From: Alphaproteobacteria bacterium
Lineage (GTDB): Bacteria; Pseudomonadota; Alphaproteobacteria; RF32; CAG-239
DNA length: 60,072 bases
Direction: 5' to 3'
Assembly: GCA_017484225.1 (NCBI GenBank)
Contig: JAFUTN010000019.1
Location: 1 to 60,072, forward strand
The first letter of the stretch is position 1, and each line of letters starts with the position of its first letter. The position numbers and the translations under genes were made by a program. This document shows positions 59,995 through 60,072 of the stretch, piece by piece. The notes under the pieces were generated by a model. It did no database searches, had not been told where the DNA came from, and was given only the letters and a program-made list of their open reading frames with translations.

Positions 59995-60072
59995 ATGTCT
60001 TGAATAAAGTCAATAGAGAAAAATAAAAAATTTACTCATGCCATAATCTTTTTTCCTTTACCATAGAATTAG
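59995..60072. other. Unassigned edge sequence
   Basis: AT-rich sequence replacing the expected 5' half of the class-B leader. No gene, promoter of the usual leader type or repeat was recognised before the window ends. Confidence 0.4.

Noticed and set aside
1..60072. Search for tRNA genes
   Set aside because: No convincing tRNA cloverleaf was found by eye; GGTTCG-like hits fall inside the class-B leaders and do not fit a T-arm.

Overview
The window looks like a chromosome segment of a low-GC Gram-negative bacterium, most likely a host-associated (gut-type) alphaproteobacterium. This is inferred from the 16S 5' end, a tandem array of VirB6-like genes as in Rickettsiales, the radA-cvpA order, a short HprK, MlaE/MlaF and an LPS-type glycosyltransferase. 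The species cannot be named from the sequence alone.

Layout. (1) 1-630: the first bases of a minus-strand 16S rRNA and its promoter. (2) 630-1490: a degenerate alpha/beta hydrolase. (3) 1591-14767: a tandem array of VirB6/TrbL-like polytopic membrane proteins. One member is a lipoprotein, one is split over two genes with a SleB peptidoglycan hydrolase in the second half, and one carries an M23 endopeptidase. (4) 15010-20727: a double-HTH/S24 regulator, a repeat-rich protein, a small soluble protein, a secretin-like lipoprotein and a single-span membrane protein, probably part of the same envelope machine. (5) 20840-28343: a YwqK-repeat protein, three BspA-like secreted proteins and a TolC-like lipoprotein. 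(6) 28344-36141: a GC-rich glutamine-amidotransferase-like gene, a DsbA-like oxidoreductase, a DUF47/Pit phosphate pair and a large autotransporter. (7) 36268-43117: a DUF2934 miniprotein and a glgB-glgX-malQ operon. (8) 43204-49618: BspA-like genes, a glycosyltransferase, fabI, yihY and ugd. (9) 49737-55466: a housekeeping run with SNase-like protein, tsaE, hprK, mlaE, mlaF, radA and cvpA. (10) 55524-60072: a second GC-rich orphan, a CoA-transferase pair, a YwqK protein, a patatin and a last BspA-like gene.

The most striking signal is a leader-RNA family. All six BspA-like genes are preceded by a roughly 200-nt structured segment that ends in a terminator hairpin a few tens of bases before the start codon. 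Five of the six have a sigma70-type promoter placed so that transcription starts at the first hairpin; the sixth leader (near 59994) has lost its 5' half. There are two subclasses, A and B, with three members each. Helices are kept by compensatory changes, and the end of the closing helix abuts or overlaps the terminator arm, as expected of a transcription-attenuation switch. The six proteins also share a nearly invariant C-terminal tail of about 24 residues.

The second striking locus is the VirB6 array with built-in muralytic domains. It suggests a type IV secretion-like apparatus in which the VirB1-type wall-opening function has been fused into the channel subunits. No VirB4, VirB8, VirB9, VirB10, VirB11 or VirD4 gene is visible here.
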